Both the position numbers and the translations under genes were made by a program. The notes beneath the pieces are model-generated. The model saw only the letters and a list, made by a program, of their open reading frames with translations, searched no databases and was not told the origin of the DNA. A stretch of DNA of 64,000 nucleotides, taken from positions 167,801-231,800 of the forward strand of contig CAKTQV010000004.1 in assembly GCA_934597255.1 (NCBI GenBank), read 5' to 3'. Below, piece after piece: positions 44,624 to 52,098 of the stretch (position 1 is its first letter; every line of letters starts with the position of its first letter). Source of the stretch: an uncultured Oscillospiraceae bacterium. GTDB lineage: Bacteria; Bacillota; Clostridia; Oscillospirales; Oscillospiraceae.

Positions 44624-45337
44624 ATGGATTATTGCAGCGGCTCCGGCCTTGGAAACGGCGGATGTCCGCCGGGCGCCTACAGAGCGTATGTGGCCATTCA
44701 GGGCCCGATGGGCGACACCGGGCCGACGGGGCCGCAGGGAGAAAAGGGCGAGACCGGCGAGGCGGGTGTACAAGGCATTCAGGGCCCGACGGGCGAAGCC
44801 GGCGAACAGGGGCAGCAGGGAGAAACGCCGACCGTCACCGTGGCGGAGGATACGCCGGTGAGCTATAAGCTGAACTTCAAAACCAGCGATCAGGATATGA
44901 CCACGCCGAATCTTCTCGCCCCCTTTACCGAGTATCACGTCGATCTGTCCGCGGCGGACAGCACGCTGTCCGTTCCGCTGAAGGATCTGGTGCTGATCTA
45001 TCAGCGCACGTCGTCCAGCTCGCTGCGCCTTTCCATCGCGCCGAAGAATACGGCCGCGCCCGTTCTGGTGGACGTGCGGCGGACGACCATCTACGACGGC
45101 GCCGTTGAGGCGCAGACGATGAACAACGCCACCATTTCGGCCAGCGTTGCGATCGACGGCACGGTGTACACAAACTCGCAGGAAACGCATAATATGCGTA
45201 TCCGCCAGCAGGATCCGGCCACGGGGCTGTGGTCGCTGTGCGAGGTCAATTCGTTTCTTTCGGCCGGCGGCGCACGCTGCTCCGTCCGCGTCCAGTGGAG
45301 CGAATACAACGTGGACTATCCGCCTCCGACGGCATGA
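44624..45337 (+). CDS. Collagen-like repeat protein, probable surface or spore-coat component
   Basis: This 237-residue protein has a short Gly/Cys-rich head, about 14 Gly-X-Y triplets (residues about 27-68: GPMGDTGPTGPQGEKGETGEAG...), and a C-terminal beta-rich domain of about 165 residues (VSYKLNFKTSDQ...LLAPFTEYHVDLSAAD...). The layout, a trimerising GXY stalk with a globular head, is that of BclA-like exosporium filaments in spore formers. No signal peptide is visible, as for many spore-surface collagens. The ribosome site is distant (GGAG 16 nt, GGGGG 8 nt). Single gene. Confidence 0.75.
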   Translation: MDYCSGSGLGNGGCPPGAYRAYVAIQGPMGDTGPTGPQGEKGETGEAGVQGIQGPTGEAGEQGQQGETPTVTVAEDTPVSYKLNFKTSDQDMTTPNLLAPFTEYHVDLSAADSTLSVPLKDLVLIYQRTSSSSLRLSIAPKNTAAPVLVDVRRTTIYDGAVEAQTMNNATISASVAIDGTVYTNSQETHNMRIRQQDPATGLWSLCEVNSFLSAGGARCSVRVQWSEYNVDYPPPTA

Positions 45338-45590
45338 GAGGACGGCTTTCTTTTTCGGTGAACGGTAGAACAACAAACAGTTCTTCGCAGAAAAACCGCC
45401 GCGTTCCCGTTTGCGCCATCCGGCCGGGAAGCGTGATTTTGACGGAAAATGCCGTCTTTAGAGAAAATCGCGTCGCCCGCGGCTTATTTGCAAGCCCTTG
45501 ATAAAATGCTTTTAAGGGCAGGAAAAAAGAACCGCCCGGCTATCCGGAAGCCGGACCGACAGCCGGGGGCGTTCCTTTCTTACAGGGCAT
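45338..45590. other. Intergenic stretch without a recognisable gene
   Basis: It contains short inverted repeats (CCCGGCT / AGCCGGG with an inner CCGG pair near 45537-45575) and a T-rich patch after the collagen-like gene. No start with a ribosome site and no promoter-quality match was found. Confidence 0.5.
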
Positions 45591-45619
45591 AAAAACAGGA
45601 AGCCCTAAGGCTTCCTGTT
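45591..45619 (-). terminator. Intrinsic terminator overlapping the XRE stop codon
   Basis: AACAGGAAGCC / GGCTTCCTGTT with loop CTAA; TTTTTATG follows on the minus strand. The XRE gene's stop codon (45620-45618) lies at the stem base. Confidence 0.8.
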
Positions 45620-45932
45620 ATTCGTTATCGTGACCCATCGCTTTCAGCATTTGTATGGCTGCGTTTTTCTGGCTCGGTGTCAGACAGATCCAACAGTCGA
45701 ACAGTTCTTTCATATCCGGGGTCAGTTCCACCATATCGGCGTCGGCAAAAAACTGTGACATAGTGATGCCGAATCCTCTGCATATCGTCTCGAGTGTTGC
45801 AACGGAGGGGACTGTATTTCTTCTGAAGATATTTCCGATCGTGGACTGCGCCAAACCGCACTCCTTTGAAAGTCTGTACTCCGTCCATCCGCGCTCCCGC
45901 AGCAGCTGCTGGAGACGAGCGTGCGTATCCAT
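45618..45932 (-). CDS. Small XRE-family transcriptional regulator
   Basis: This 104-residue protein has an HTH_3 domain over residues 5-62 (LQQLLRERGWTEYRLSKECGLAQSTIGNIFRRNTVPSVATLETICRGFGITMSQFF), with AQSTIGNIF as the recognition helix, and a short Glu/Asp-rich C-terminal segment. It resembles repressors of mobile elements and of small stress loci. GC content falls toward the AT-rich neighbour beyond it. Its targets are unknown. Confidence 0.8.
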   Translation of the reverse strand: MDTHARLQQLLRERGWTEYRLSKECGLAQSTIGNIFRRNTVPSVATLETICRGFGITMSQFFADADMVELTPDMKELFDCWICLTPSQKNAAIQMLKAMGHDNE

Positions 45933-46044
45933 GGCATCACCACCTTTTTCATAACTATTTTACTTCCAGGTTGAAATATAATATACTTATTTTTACCTAT
46001 CAGATAGCGTTGGTGTCCAATTCAATGGAAATGTTTTCGTTTTC

Positions 46045-46578
46045 TCAGTATCTGCAAATAAAATATTTGTTCTTAACAAACGAAGTCAGTTTGTTTCTGA
46101 TATCATCAGCGCTTCCGCCTTCGATCGTTGATTTGTCAATGATAAAAGTCTGATTATTGGTTTGAAATAAAAAGAAATAGGCGGATGTTTCATAAACCTT
46201 GGTAAATAAGGAGTATTCAATTTCTGCCTCGCCGCTATATTCTTCGCTTTTCGAAGAAACTTTTAAGACATTATCCTTAAAGAGGTAATTGTTCTCAATG
46301 TCCTTCATTTTCCCCAAAGCCCTGTATCGTGATTTTGGTATGACAAAATACATATATAAGTTAAGAGCGATTATAAACAGATCTACATAGATTAAATTAT
46401 TCAGGGCAGAATCGAAGCCAAATACAATAAGCTCTGCAATGATTACAAAAAGTAGAATAAAACAAAAAATTTCTCTTAGCCGTACGGCTTTTTTAGGGTT
46501 TGTTTTCTTATAAAAAGATAAATGTGTCAATGCCTTTGTCGAATCAAAATCTAATTTGCATTTTGCCCGGATTTCCAT
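46045..46578 (-). CDS. YcxB-like membrane protein in an AT-rich patch
   Basis: This 177-residue protein has two adjacent membrane helices (about residues 35-56 and 64-83) and a C-terminal soluble domain (SRYRALGKMKDIENNYLFKDNVLKVSS...EIEYSLFTKVYETSAYFFLFQTNNQTFIIDKS) that matches the YcxB-like C-terminal pattern: 'y.f.dd.l.......e..i.ys.i.kv.e....y.l......f.i.k'. Base composition is much more AT-rich than the surrounding chromosome, with AT-ending codons, which suggests recent acquisition. Function unknown. A 112-nt AT-rich gap separates it from the XRE gene. Confidence 0.65.
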   Translation of the reverse strand: MEIRAKCKLDFDSTKALTHLSFYKKTNPKKAVRLREIFCFILLFVIIAELIVFGFDSALNNLIYVDLFIIALNLYMYFVIPKSRYRALGKMKDIENNYLFKDNVLKVSSKSEEYSGEAEIEYSLFTKVYETSAYFFLFQTNNQTFIIDKSTIEGGSADDIRNKLTSFVKNKYFICRY

Positions 46579-46634
46579 ATCATCACTTCCTCAGGCATAT
46601 TATACCATGTTGGAGGATAACCCGCAAGGAGCAG

Positions 46635-46675
46635 CGAAAAAGTAAAGCCCCAAAGGCTTATGCCTTCGGGGCTTT
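46635..46675 (-). terminator. Intrinsic terminator of tRNA-Leu
   Basis: AAAGCCCC / GGGGCTTT outer stem with inner AAGGC/GCCTT, starting at the encoded CCA; TACTTTTTCGC follows on the minus strand. Confidence 0.75.
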
Positions 46676-46759
46676 GGTGCGGGCAACAGGACTTGAACCT
46701 GCATGGGTCACCCCACCGGAACCTAAATCCGGCGTGTCTGCCAATTCCACCATGCCCGC
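46675..46759 (-). tRNA. tRNA-Leu (anticodon TAG)
   Basis: On the minus strand: acceptor GCGGGCA / TGCCCGC, D-loop GTGGAATTGGCAGAC typical of tRNA-Leu, anticodon arm CCGGA-TTTAGGT-TCCGG (TAG), a long variable arm (GGGGTGACCC), T-loop GTTCAAGTC, and encoded CCA. 85 nt. Confidence 0.95.
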
Positions 46760-46772
46760 AGGACGCTCTGCC

Positions 46773-46801
46773 ATTATAGCGGAAGTTGACAAAGCTTGCA
46801 A
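46773..46801 (-). promoter_or_regulatory. tRNA-Leu promoter
   Basis: On the minus strand TTGCAA (46801-46796), 17-nt spacer, TATAAT (46778-46773), ending 13 nt before the tRNA. It interleaves with the opposite-strand promoter at 46786-46814. Confidence 0.65.
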
Positions 46802-46814
46802 GGCGGGATATTAT
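46786..46814 (+). promoter_or_regulatory. Promoter of the EamA transporter gene
   Basis: TTGACA (46786-46791), 17-nt spacer, TATTAT (46809-46814); start near 46821, about 29 nt before the ATG. Confidence 0.65.
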
Positions 46815-46849
46815 ATTTTTTCAAACAGACAAAAAAGGAATCGACACAG

Positions 46850-47725
46850 ATGAAGCATAAACATGAGCTTGCCGTTTTGCTCGCGGCCTGCGGCTGGGGG
46901 CTGATCGGGCTGTTTACGAGACGCCTAGGGGCGCTGGGGCTTGGTTCGGGCGATATTCTGCTGGTGCGCGCCTGCGGCTGCGCGCTTTTTTTCGCTGCGG
47001 CGCTGGCGCTCCGCGGTCTGTCCGGCTTTGCCGTGCGGCCGCGCGATCTGCCGCTGCTGACGGCCTTCGGGCTGACGACGCTGTTTTTTACTTACTGCTA
47101 TTACCGCTCCATCGCGCTGGCGAGCATGTCCGTGGCGTGCACGCTGATGTTCACGGCGCCGGTGTTCGTGATGATCATGAGCCTGTTCGTTTTTCACGAG
47201 CGCTTCAGCCGGCAGAAGCTGATCTCGCTGTTTCTGGCGCTCGGCGGCGTGGCGCTGGTGTCGGGGCTGGTATCCGGCGGGACGGCCTTTTCCGCGCTGG
47301 GCGCGCTGTTCGGGCTGCTCAGCGGGCTGGGCTATGCGCTGTACAACATCTTCTCCAAGCTGCTCAGCCAGCGCGGCTACACGGTGTGGCAGATCAATTT
47401 CTACGGCTGGTTCATCTGCGCCGTTTTCTGCGCGCTGATCTGGGGCTTCCGGGGCGCGGCGCCGGCAGTGGCCGACGGGGCGGGGCGCTGGCTGTGCTTC
47501 TGGATGGTGCTCATTTCGGGCTTCACGCCGGCGCTTCTGTATAACTGGGCGCTTGGGAGCATGGAGGCCAGCCGTGCGTCCATGATGGGAACGCTCGAGC
47601 CGGTCGTGGCCACGGTCGCCGGGGCGGCGGCCTTCCACGAGAGCATATCGCCGGCCGGCTTTGCCGGCATCGCGCTGGTGCTGGCGGCGGTCGCCGTGCT
47701 GAATATAAAACGGAGAAAAGCATGA
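46850..47725 (+). CDS. EamA/DMT-family transporter
   Basis: This 291-residue protein has ten membrane helices arranged as two EamA repeats (about 5-135 and 145-285). Marks are AACGWGLIGLFTRRLG in helix 1, ASMSVACTLMFTAPVFVMIMSLFVFHER at the end of repeat 1 and SRASMMGTLEPVVATVAGAAAFHESI in repeat 2, the usual 'lePvva.l.a...l.E' signature. Such proteins export amino acids, nucleosides or drugs; the substrate is unknown. The ATG at 46850 has AAGGAA at 9-10 nt. Confidence 0.88.
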   Translation: MKHKHELAVLLAACGWGLIGLFTRRLGALGLGSGDILLVRACGCALFFAAALALRGLSGFAVRPRDLPLLTAFGLTTLFFTYCYYRSIALASMSVACTLMFTAPVFVMIMSLFVFHERFSRQKLISLFLALGGVALVSGLVSGGTAFSALGALFGLLSGLGYALYNIFSKLLSQRGYTVWQINFYGWFICAVFCALIWGFRGAAPAVADGAGRWLCFWMVLISGFTPALLYNWALGSMEASRASMMGTLEPVVATVAGAAAFHESISPAGFAGIALVLAAVAVLNIKRRKA

Positions 47726-47757
47726 AAAAGCAGCAGCCCGCGGGCTGCTGCTTTTCT
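47726..47757. terminator. Bidirectional intrinsic terminator between EamA gene and glnS
   Basis: Perfect 15-bp palindrome arms AAAAGCAGCAGCCCG / CGGGCTGCTGCTTTT, with A- and T-runs at both ends. Confidence 0.85.
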
Positions 47758-47773
47758 TATATCCTCACCGGCT

Positions 47774-49444
47774 TTACGTCTTGGGCTTGAAGCTGTCCTT
47801 GAGCGCCACGGCGCGGTTGAACACGAGGTGTCCGGGCGTGCAGTCGCGGTTGTCGGCGGCAAAATAGCCCAGACGCAGGAACTGGAAGCTCTCCGGCGCC
47901 TTTGCGTCCGCCAGCGCCTTTTCCACCTTGCAGTCCGTCAGCACCTCCAGCGAATCGGGATTGAGGCAGGTGATGAAGTCCTCGGCGGCGTCCGGCTCGG
48001 GATCGGCGAAAAGATAGTCGTACAGGCGGATCTCCGCGTCGGCGCAGCTGCTCGCGTCGACCCAGTGAACGGTGCCGCGCACCTTGCGCCCGTCGGGCGT
48101 GTCGCCGCCGCGCGTCGCGGGGTCGTATTCGCACAGCACGTTCACGACGCGGCCGTCCGCGTCCTTTTCGCAGCCGGTGCAGCGCACGACGTAGGCGCCC
48201 TTGAGACGGACCTCGTTGCCGGGGTAGAAGCGGTTGTACTTCTTGGCCGGTTCCTCCATGAAGTCGTCGCTTTCGATGTAAAGCTCGCGCGAGAAGGACA
48301 CGGAGCGCGTGCCGGCGGCTTCGTCCAGATTGTTGTTTTCGATCTCGAAAAGCTCGGTCTGATCCGCGGGATAGTTTGTGATCGTCAGCTTCAGCGGGCG
48401 CAGAACGGCCATGCGGCGCGGCGCCTTCGCGTTCAGCTCGTCGCGCAGGCAGGACTCGAGAAGCGAGTAATCGACGGTGGAGTTGACCTTGGACACGCCG
48501 ATGCGCTCGATGAAATTCCGGATGGACGCGGGCGTGTAGCCGCGCCGGCGCAGACCGCAGAGCGTGGGCATGCGCGGGTCGTCCCAGCCGGAGACGTATC
48601 CCTCCTCGACGAGACGGCGCAGCTTCCGCTTGGACATGACCGTATAATTGATGCCAAGGCGGGCAAACTCGATCTGACGCGGCCGGCAGGGAACGTCCGT
48701 GTGCTCGATGACCCAGTTGTACAGGGGGCGGTGATCCTCGTATTCCAGCGAGCACAGCGAGTGCGTGATGCCCTCGAGCGCGTCCTGGATGGGATGGGCG
48801 AAGTCGTACATGGGGAACACGCACCACTTCGTTCCCTGGCGGTGATGCTCGATGTAGCGGATGCGGTAAAGCACGGGGTCGCGCATGTTGAAGTTGCCGC
48901 TTTCAAGGTCGATCTTCGCGCGCAGGGTATACTTGCCCTCGGGGAACTCGCCGTCGCGCATGCGGTGGAACAGATCAAGGCTCTCCTCGATGGGCCGGTC
49001 GCGCCACGGGGAGCGGGCGGGGTGAGAGGTGTCGCCGCGGTATTCGCGGAACTGCTCCGGCGTCAGCTCGCAGACGTAGGCCAGGCCCTTGCGGATCAGG
49101 CCCTCGGCCAGCTCGTAGGTCTTTTCAAAGTAATCGCTGCCGTAGAAGAAGCGGTCGCCCCAGTCAAAGCCGAGCCAGTGGATGTCCTCCTGAATGGCGT
49201 CGACGTATTCGGTGTCCTCCTTGGCGGGGTTCGTGTCGTCCATGCGCAGATTCGTGATGCCGCCGAATTTTTCCGCGGTGCCGAAGTCGATGCACAGCGC
49301 CTTGCAGTGGCCGATGTGCAGATAGCCGTTCGGCTCCGGGGGAAAGCGCGTGTGTACCTGCATGCCCTCATAGGGGCCGCCGGGCGCGATGTCCTGGGCC
49401 ACGAAGTCCATGATAAAGTTTTTCGAGACGTTCTCTTCGGTCAT
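47774..49444 (-). CDS. glnS: Glutaminyl-tRNA synthetase
   Basis: This 556-residue class Ib synthetase attaches glutamine to tRNA-Gln. HIGH is exact at residues 43-46 (GYLHIGHCKAL), and the KMSKS loop reads VMSKRKL. The GlnRS-specific LRMDDTNPAKEDTEYVDAIQEDIHWLGFDW and the C-terminal anticodon-binding beta-barrels are complete. The pattern fits GlnRS rather than GluRS (TNPxKE, long C-terminal barrels). Many Firmicutes lack GlnRS and use GatCAB, so its presence is notable. The ATG at 49444 follows AGGGGGAA; an upstream ATG has no support. Confidence 0.93.
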   Translation of the reverse strand: MTEENVSKNFIMDFVAQDIAPGGPYEGMQVHTRFPPEPNGYLHIGHCKALCIDFGTAEKFGGITNLRMDDTNPAKEDTEYVDAIQEDIHWLGFDWGDRFFYGSDYFEKTYELAEGLIRKGLAYVCELTPEQFREYRGDTSHPARSPWRDRPIEESLDLFHRMRDGEFPEGKYTLRAKIDLESGNFNMRDPVLYRIRYIEHHRQGTKWCVFPMYDFAHPIQDALEGITHSLCSLEYEDHRPLYNWVIEHTDVPCRPRQIEFARLGINYTVMSKRKLRRLVEEGYVSGWDDPRMPTLCGLRRRGYTPASIRNFIERIGVSKVNSTVDYSLLESCLRDELNAKAPRRMAVLRPLKLTITNYPADQTELFEIENNNLDEAAGTRSVSFSRELYIESDDFMEEPAKKYNRFYPGNEVRLKGAYVVRCTGCEKDADGRVVNVLCEYDPATRGGDTPDGRKVRGTVHWVDASSCADAEIRLYDYLFADPEPDAAEDFITCLNPDSLEVLTDCKVEKALADAKAPESFQFLRLGYFAADNRDCTPGHLVFNRAVALKDSFKPKT

Positions 49445-49511
49445 TTTTCGGTTCCCCCTGTCTGTTTCGGTCAAGGCCGGGCCAGAAGACCCGGCGGGAT
49501 GATACGGCGAC

Positions 49512-49537
49512 GCGGGGCCGGGTTCTCCCGGCCCCGC
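49512..49537. repeat. GC-rich hairpin in the glnS leader region
   Basis: GCGGGGCCGGG / CCCGGCCCCGC with loop TTCT between the protease-like gene and glnS. It lacks a U-run on the minus strand, so it may be a weak terminator or a leader structure of glnS. Confidence 0.45.
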
Positions 49538-49561
49538 CGCAGCGTATTTTTACGGCTTTTG

Positions 49562-50821
49562 TTATTTAATGTTGTAGCAGATGGTGTAATAGGCGCCGTC
49601 GTCGTGGCTCCAGCCGCTGGTCAGCTTCACAACGACGTAGTAGGTGCCGGGCTCCACTTCGCATTCGCCGCGCTGGTAGGCGCTGCCGTCCTCCTCGTAG
49701 CCGGTGATGTAGCCGGTGGGCACGCCGTTGGCGTCCGCAAGGTGGTCAAGATCCGAATTGATGACCCAGGTGCCGTCCAGATACTGCGCGTCCTCTTTGT
49801 AATAGCTGCGGATGCGGATCTCGACGGTGCTCTTTTCCTCGACGGTGAACGAGAAGATGTCCACGCTGTCGGCGGCGTCGCCTTCGCCGCGGCCTTCGCG
49901 GTTGACATAGGCTGCCGTCCAGGCGCCGGCCGTGAGCTCCGTGGCCTCGTCGGTGGTGTCGTTCGGCTCAAGCTCGATGAGATCGGCCTTTTCGTATACC
50001 TTCTCGCCGTCGTCGCCCGTGAGGACCATCGTGCCCTCGGGAGCGGTGTTGTTGGCGGCGCGGAAATCGTCCAGGCTGATCGTCTGGCTCAGATCCATGC
50101 CCTCCATGGAGGCGGTGCTGACGGCGTAGCTCTGGCCGTCGCCGGCGGCGTCCATGACGCACAGGCCGAGAAGCTCGCCGTAGGCGCTGACGAGCGGGCC
50201 GCCGGCGTTGCTGCTGTTGACGGCAGCCGAGGTCTGCACGCAGTCAAAGCCGTTGACCGTCACGCCCGACGCGATGACGCTGCCCTCCGTGAGCGCACCG
50301 TCCGGGCCGAGCGCATAGGCGGCCTCGCCGTCCTCGGCGCCCCATTTTCCGGCCTGCAGATCGGGCGTGTCCTGCCGGGAGCAGGCAAGCACGGCGATGT
50401 TCATGTCGGCGTTATAATAGCGCACGCCGGTCACTTCGTATTCGCCCCCGTCGTACAGGGCGATTGTGGCGCGCGCGGCGCCGAGAATGCTGTCCATGCT
50501 CGTGAAAACGCTGCCGTAGGCGAAAAATCCGCCGCAGGTGTTCACAAGCGCGCCGGACTTGTTATAGGCGTTCACCTTGACGATGCTGGGCGCGATGAGG
50601 GATTTGATCTCGTCGGCGGTGTAAAGCGTGCGCGCGGCCTTTTCCGCGGCTTCCGCCTCCGCCTGCGCCTTTACCGGGTCATAATAGCTGCTCAGAACGA
50701 TGGGCTCCGGCGTCGCCTGCTGGCCGAGGACCTGGTCGGCCAGATCGCTGAACACCGAGCAGCCGGAGCAGCCGATGATCAGAAGCAGAGCCAATAGAAC
50801 AGGTATGAAACGTTTTTTCAT
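49562..50821 (-). CDS. HtrA-like lipoprotein with inactivated protease site plus C-terminal PPC-like domain
   Basis: This 419-residue protein has a signal peptide and lipobox (IIGC or CSGC), a linker, then a trypsin-like domain (about 70-265) in which the usual triad is damaged: the TNAHV position reads TSMDS (His to Asp110), Asp139 remains (ADMNIAVL), and GNSGGP reads SNAGGP (Ser to Ala206). The C-terminal 150 residues resemble a bacterial pre-peptidase domain (VDIFSFTVEEKSTVEIRIRSYY...VEPGTYYVVVKLTSG). A peptide- or glycan-binding scaffold is more likely than proteolysis. AGGAGG precedes the ATG. It is transcribed divergently from the thioredoxin reductase-like gene. Confidence 0.75.
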   Translation of the reverse strand: MKKRFIPVLLALLLIIGCSGCSVFSDLADQVLGQQATPEPIVLSSYYDPVKAQAEAEAAEKAARTLYTADEIKSLIAPSIVKVNAYNKSGALVNTCGGFFAYGSVFTSMDSILGAARATIALYDGGEYEVTGVRYYNADMNIAVLACSRQDTPDLQAGKWGAEDGEAAYALGPDGALTEGSVIASGVTVNGFDCVQTSAAVNSSNAGGPLVSAYGELLGLCVMDAAGDGQSYAVSTASMEGMDLSQTISLDDFRAANNTAPEGTMVLTGDDGEKVYEKADLIELEPNDTTDEATELTAGAWTAAYVNREGRGEGDAADSVDIFSFTVEEKSTVEIRIRSYYKEDAQYLDGTWVINSDLDHLADANGVPTGYITGYEEDGSAYQRGECEVEPGTYYVVVKLTSGWSHDDGAYYTICYNIK

Positions 50822-50879
50822 GGTATCCTCCTGGTGTGCAAGTTGGTTACAATTTGTTGTCCTTTTGTAATTTTTGTTC

Positions 50880-50908
50880 ATTATACTATCTTTTTTCTAT
50901 GTTTACAA
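50880..50908 (-). promoter_or_regulatory. Promoter of the inactive protease gene
   Basis: On the minus strand TTGTAA (50908-50903), 17-nt spacer, TATAAT (50885-50880). Its -35 is the same DNA as the -35 of the opposite promoter. Confidence 0.55.
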
Positions 50909-50930
50909 GCCCCAAATTTCGAGATATAAT
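50902..50930 (+). promoter_or_regulatory. Promoter of the trxB-like/trxA/valS operon
   Basis: TTTACA (50902-50907), 17-nt spacer, perfect TATAAT (50925-50930); start near 50937, about 31 nt before the ATG at 50968. Confidence 0.65.
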
Positions 50931-50967
50931 ATTATGTAATTTTCCAGAAGCGGGAGGTGGGGTCGAA

Positions 50968-51789
50968 ATGCCGGATATTGCGATCGTCGGCGGCGGTCCG
51001 GCGGGGATATCCGCCTGGCTCAGCGCGCACGCGCGCGGGCTGGACGCGCTTTTGCTGACCAATCCTCCCCAGCGGTCGAGACTGGCCCGTGCGGCCCGCA
51101 TCGACAACTATCCCGGCTTTGACGGCGTCACCGGCGCGCAGCTGCTGGAGCGGATGTACGATTCCGCCGCGGCGCTGGGCTGCCGGCCGGCGTATGGCCG
51201 GGTCACGGCCGTCATGGCGGCCGGCGGGGGCTATATGCTCAGCGCCGGCGAGCGGGTGTACGAGGCAAGCACGCTCATACTGGCGGCGGGGCTGGCCCCG
51301 CAGAATCTGTTTCCCGGCGAGGAAAGGCTTCTGGGCCGGGGCGTGAGCTGGTGCGCCACCTGCGACGGCATGCTGTACAGGGGGCGGCGGGTGGCCGTTA
51401 TCGGCCTCGCAGCCGACGCGGAGGAAGAGGCGCAGTTCCTCCGCAGCATCGGATGCGAGGCGGAATACTTCGACGCATCGCGCGCAAAGCGCTATGAGAT
51501 CGAAGGCGGAGATCGCGTGACTGCGCTGAAGGCGGACGGGGCAAGCTATCCCGTGGACGCGGTGTTCGTTCTGCGCGACGCCGTGAGACCGGACCGGCTC
51601 GTGCCGGGCCTTGAAACGGACGGCGGGCATATCCGGACCGGCGCGCGGATGGAGACGAACCTGGCCGGCGTTTTCGCCGCGGGCGACTGCACGGGCGCGC
51701 CCTATCAGATCGCGCGCGCCGTCGGACAGGGCTGCACGGCCGCGCTGGCCGCCGCCGATTATCTGGCCGAAAAGAACAAGAAGGAGTAA
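50968..51789 (+). CDS. Flavin thioredoxin reductase-like protein lacking NADPH-binding motifs
   Basis: This 273-residue FAD protein has the dinucleotide fold IVGGGPAGISAW, the redox pair CATC (129-132, WCATCDG) and the C-terminal FAD motif FAAGDCTGAPYQIARAVGQG of thioredoxin reductases. Between them, the NADPH-site GxGxxA/S reads VIGLAADAEEEA and no HRRxxxR basic motif follows; the domain is also shortened. Reductases of this kind from clostridia are known to take electrons from ferredoxin or other donors instead of NADPH, and a similar role is inferred. Thioredoxin is encoded 6 nt downstream. The ATG at 50968 has GGAGG at 10 nt. Confidence 0.8.
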   Translation: MPDIAIVGGGPAGISAWLSAHARGLDALLLTNPPQRSRLARAARIDNYPGFDGVTGAQLLERMYDSAAALGCRPAYGRVTAVMAAGGGYMLSAGERVYEASTLILAAGLAPQNLFPGEERLLGRGVSWCATCDGMLYRGRRVAVIGLAADAEEEAQFLRSIGCEAEYFDASRAKRYEIEGGDRVTALKADGASYPVDAVFVLRDAVRPDRLVPGLETDGGHIRTGARMETNLAGVFAAGDCTGAPYQIARAVGQGCTAALAAADYLAEKNKKE

Positions 51790-51795
51790 GGATAT

Positions 51796-52098
51796 ATGTC
51801 AGTGAAAAATTTTACGGCGGGCGACTTTGACGCCGCCATTTCCGCCGGTACGACGCTGGTGGACTTCTGGGCCTCGTGGTGCGGCCCGTGCCGGATGCAG
51901 AGCCCGGTGGTGGACGAGTTCGCCGCCAGGCACCCGGAGGTGCAGGTCGGAAAGGTGAACGTGGACGAGCAGCAGGCGCTGGCCATGCGCTTCGGCGTCA
52001 TGTCCATTCCCACGCTCATTGCGTTCCGGGACGGAAAGCCGGTCGCACAGCAGGTGGGGCTGGCGCCGATGGAGAAGCTGGAGGAGATGACGCGATGA
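51796..52098 (+). CDS. trxA: Thioredoxin
   Basis: This 100-residue protein has the classical fold and active site [10 protein letters not shown] (Cys29, Cys32), the cis-Pro in MSIPTLIAF, and [15 protein letters not shown]. It would be reduced by the reductase encoded just upstream and pass electrons to ribonucleotide reductase, peroxiredoxins and others. Slightly short at its C-terminus ([12 protein letters not shown]). AAGGAG precedes the ATG and the stop overlaps the valS start (ATGA). Confidence 0.93.
   Translation: MSVKNFTAGDFDAAISAGTTLVDFWASWCGPCRMQSPVVDEFAARHPEVQVGKVNVDEQQALAMRFGVMSIPTLIAFRDGKPVAQQVGLAPMEKLEEMTR

Noticed and set aside
45338..45617. Attachment-site duplicate of the tRNA-Leu 3' end
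   Set aside because: No copy of the tRNA 3' sequence could be found by eye on the far side of the AT-rich patch.
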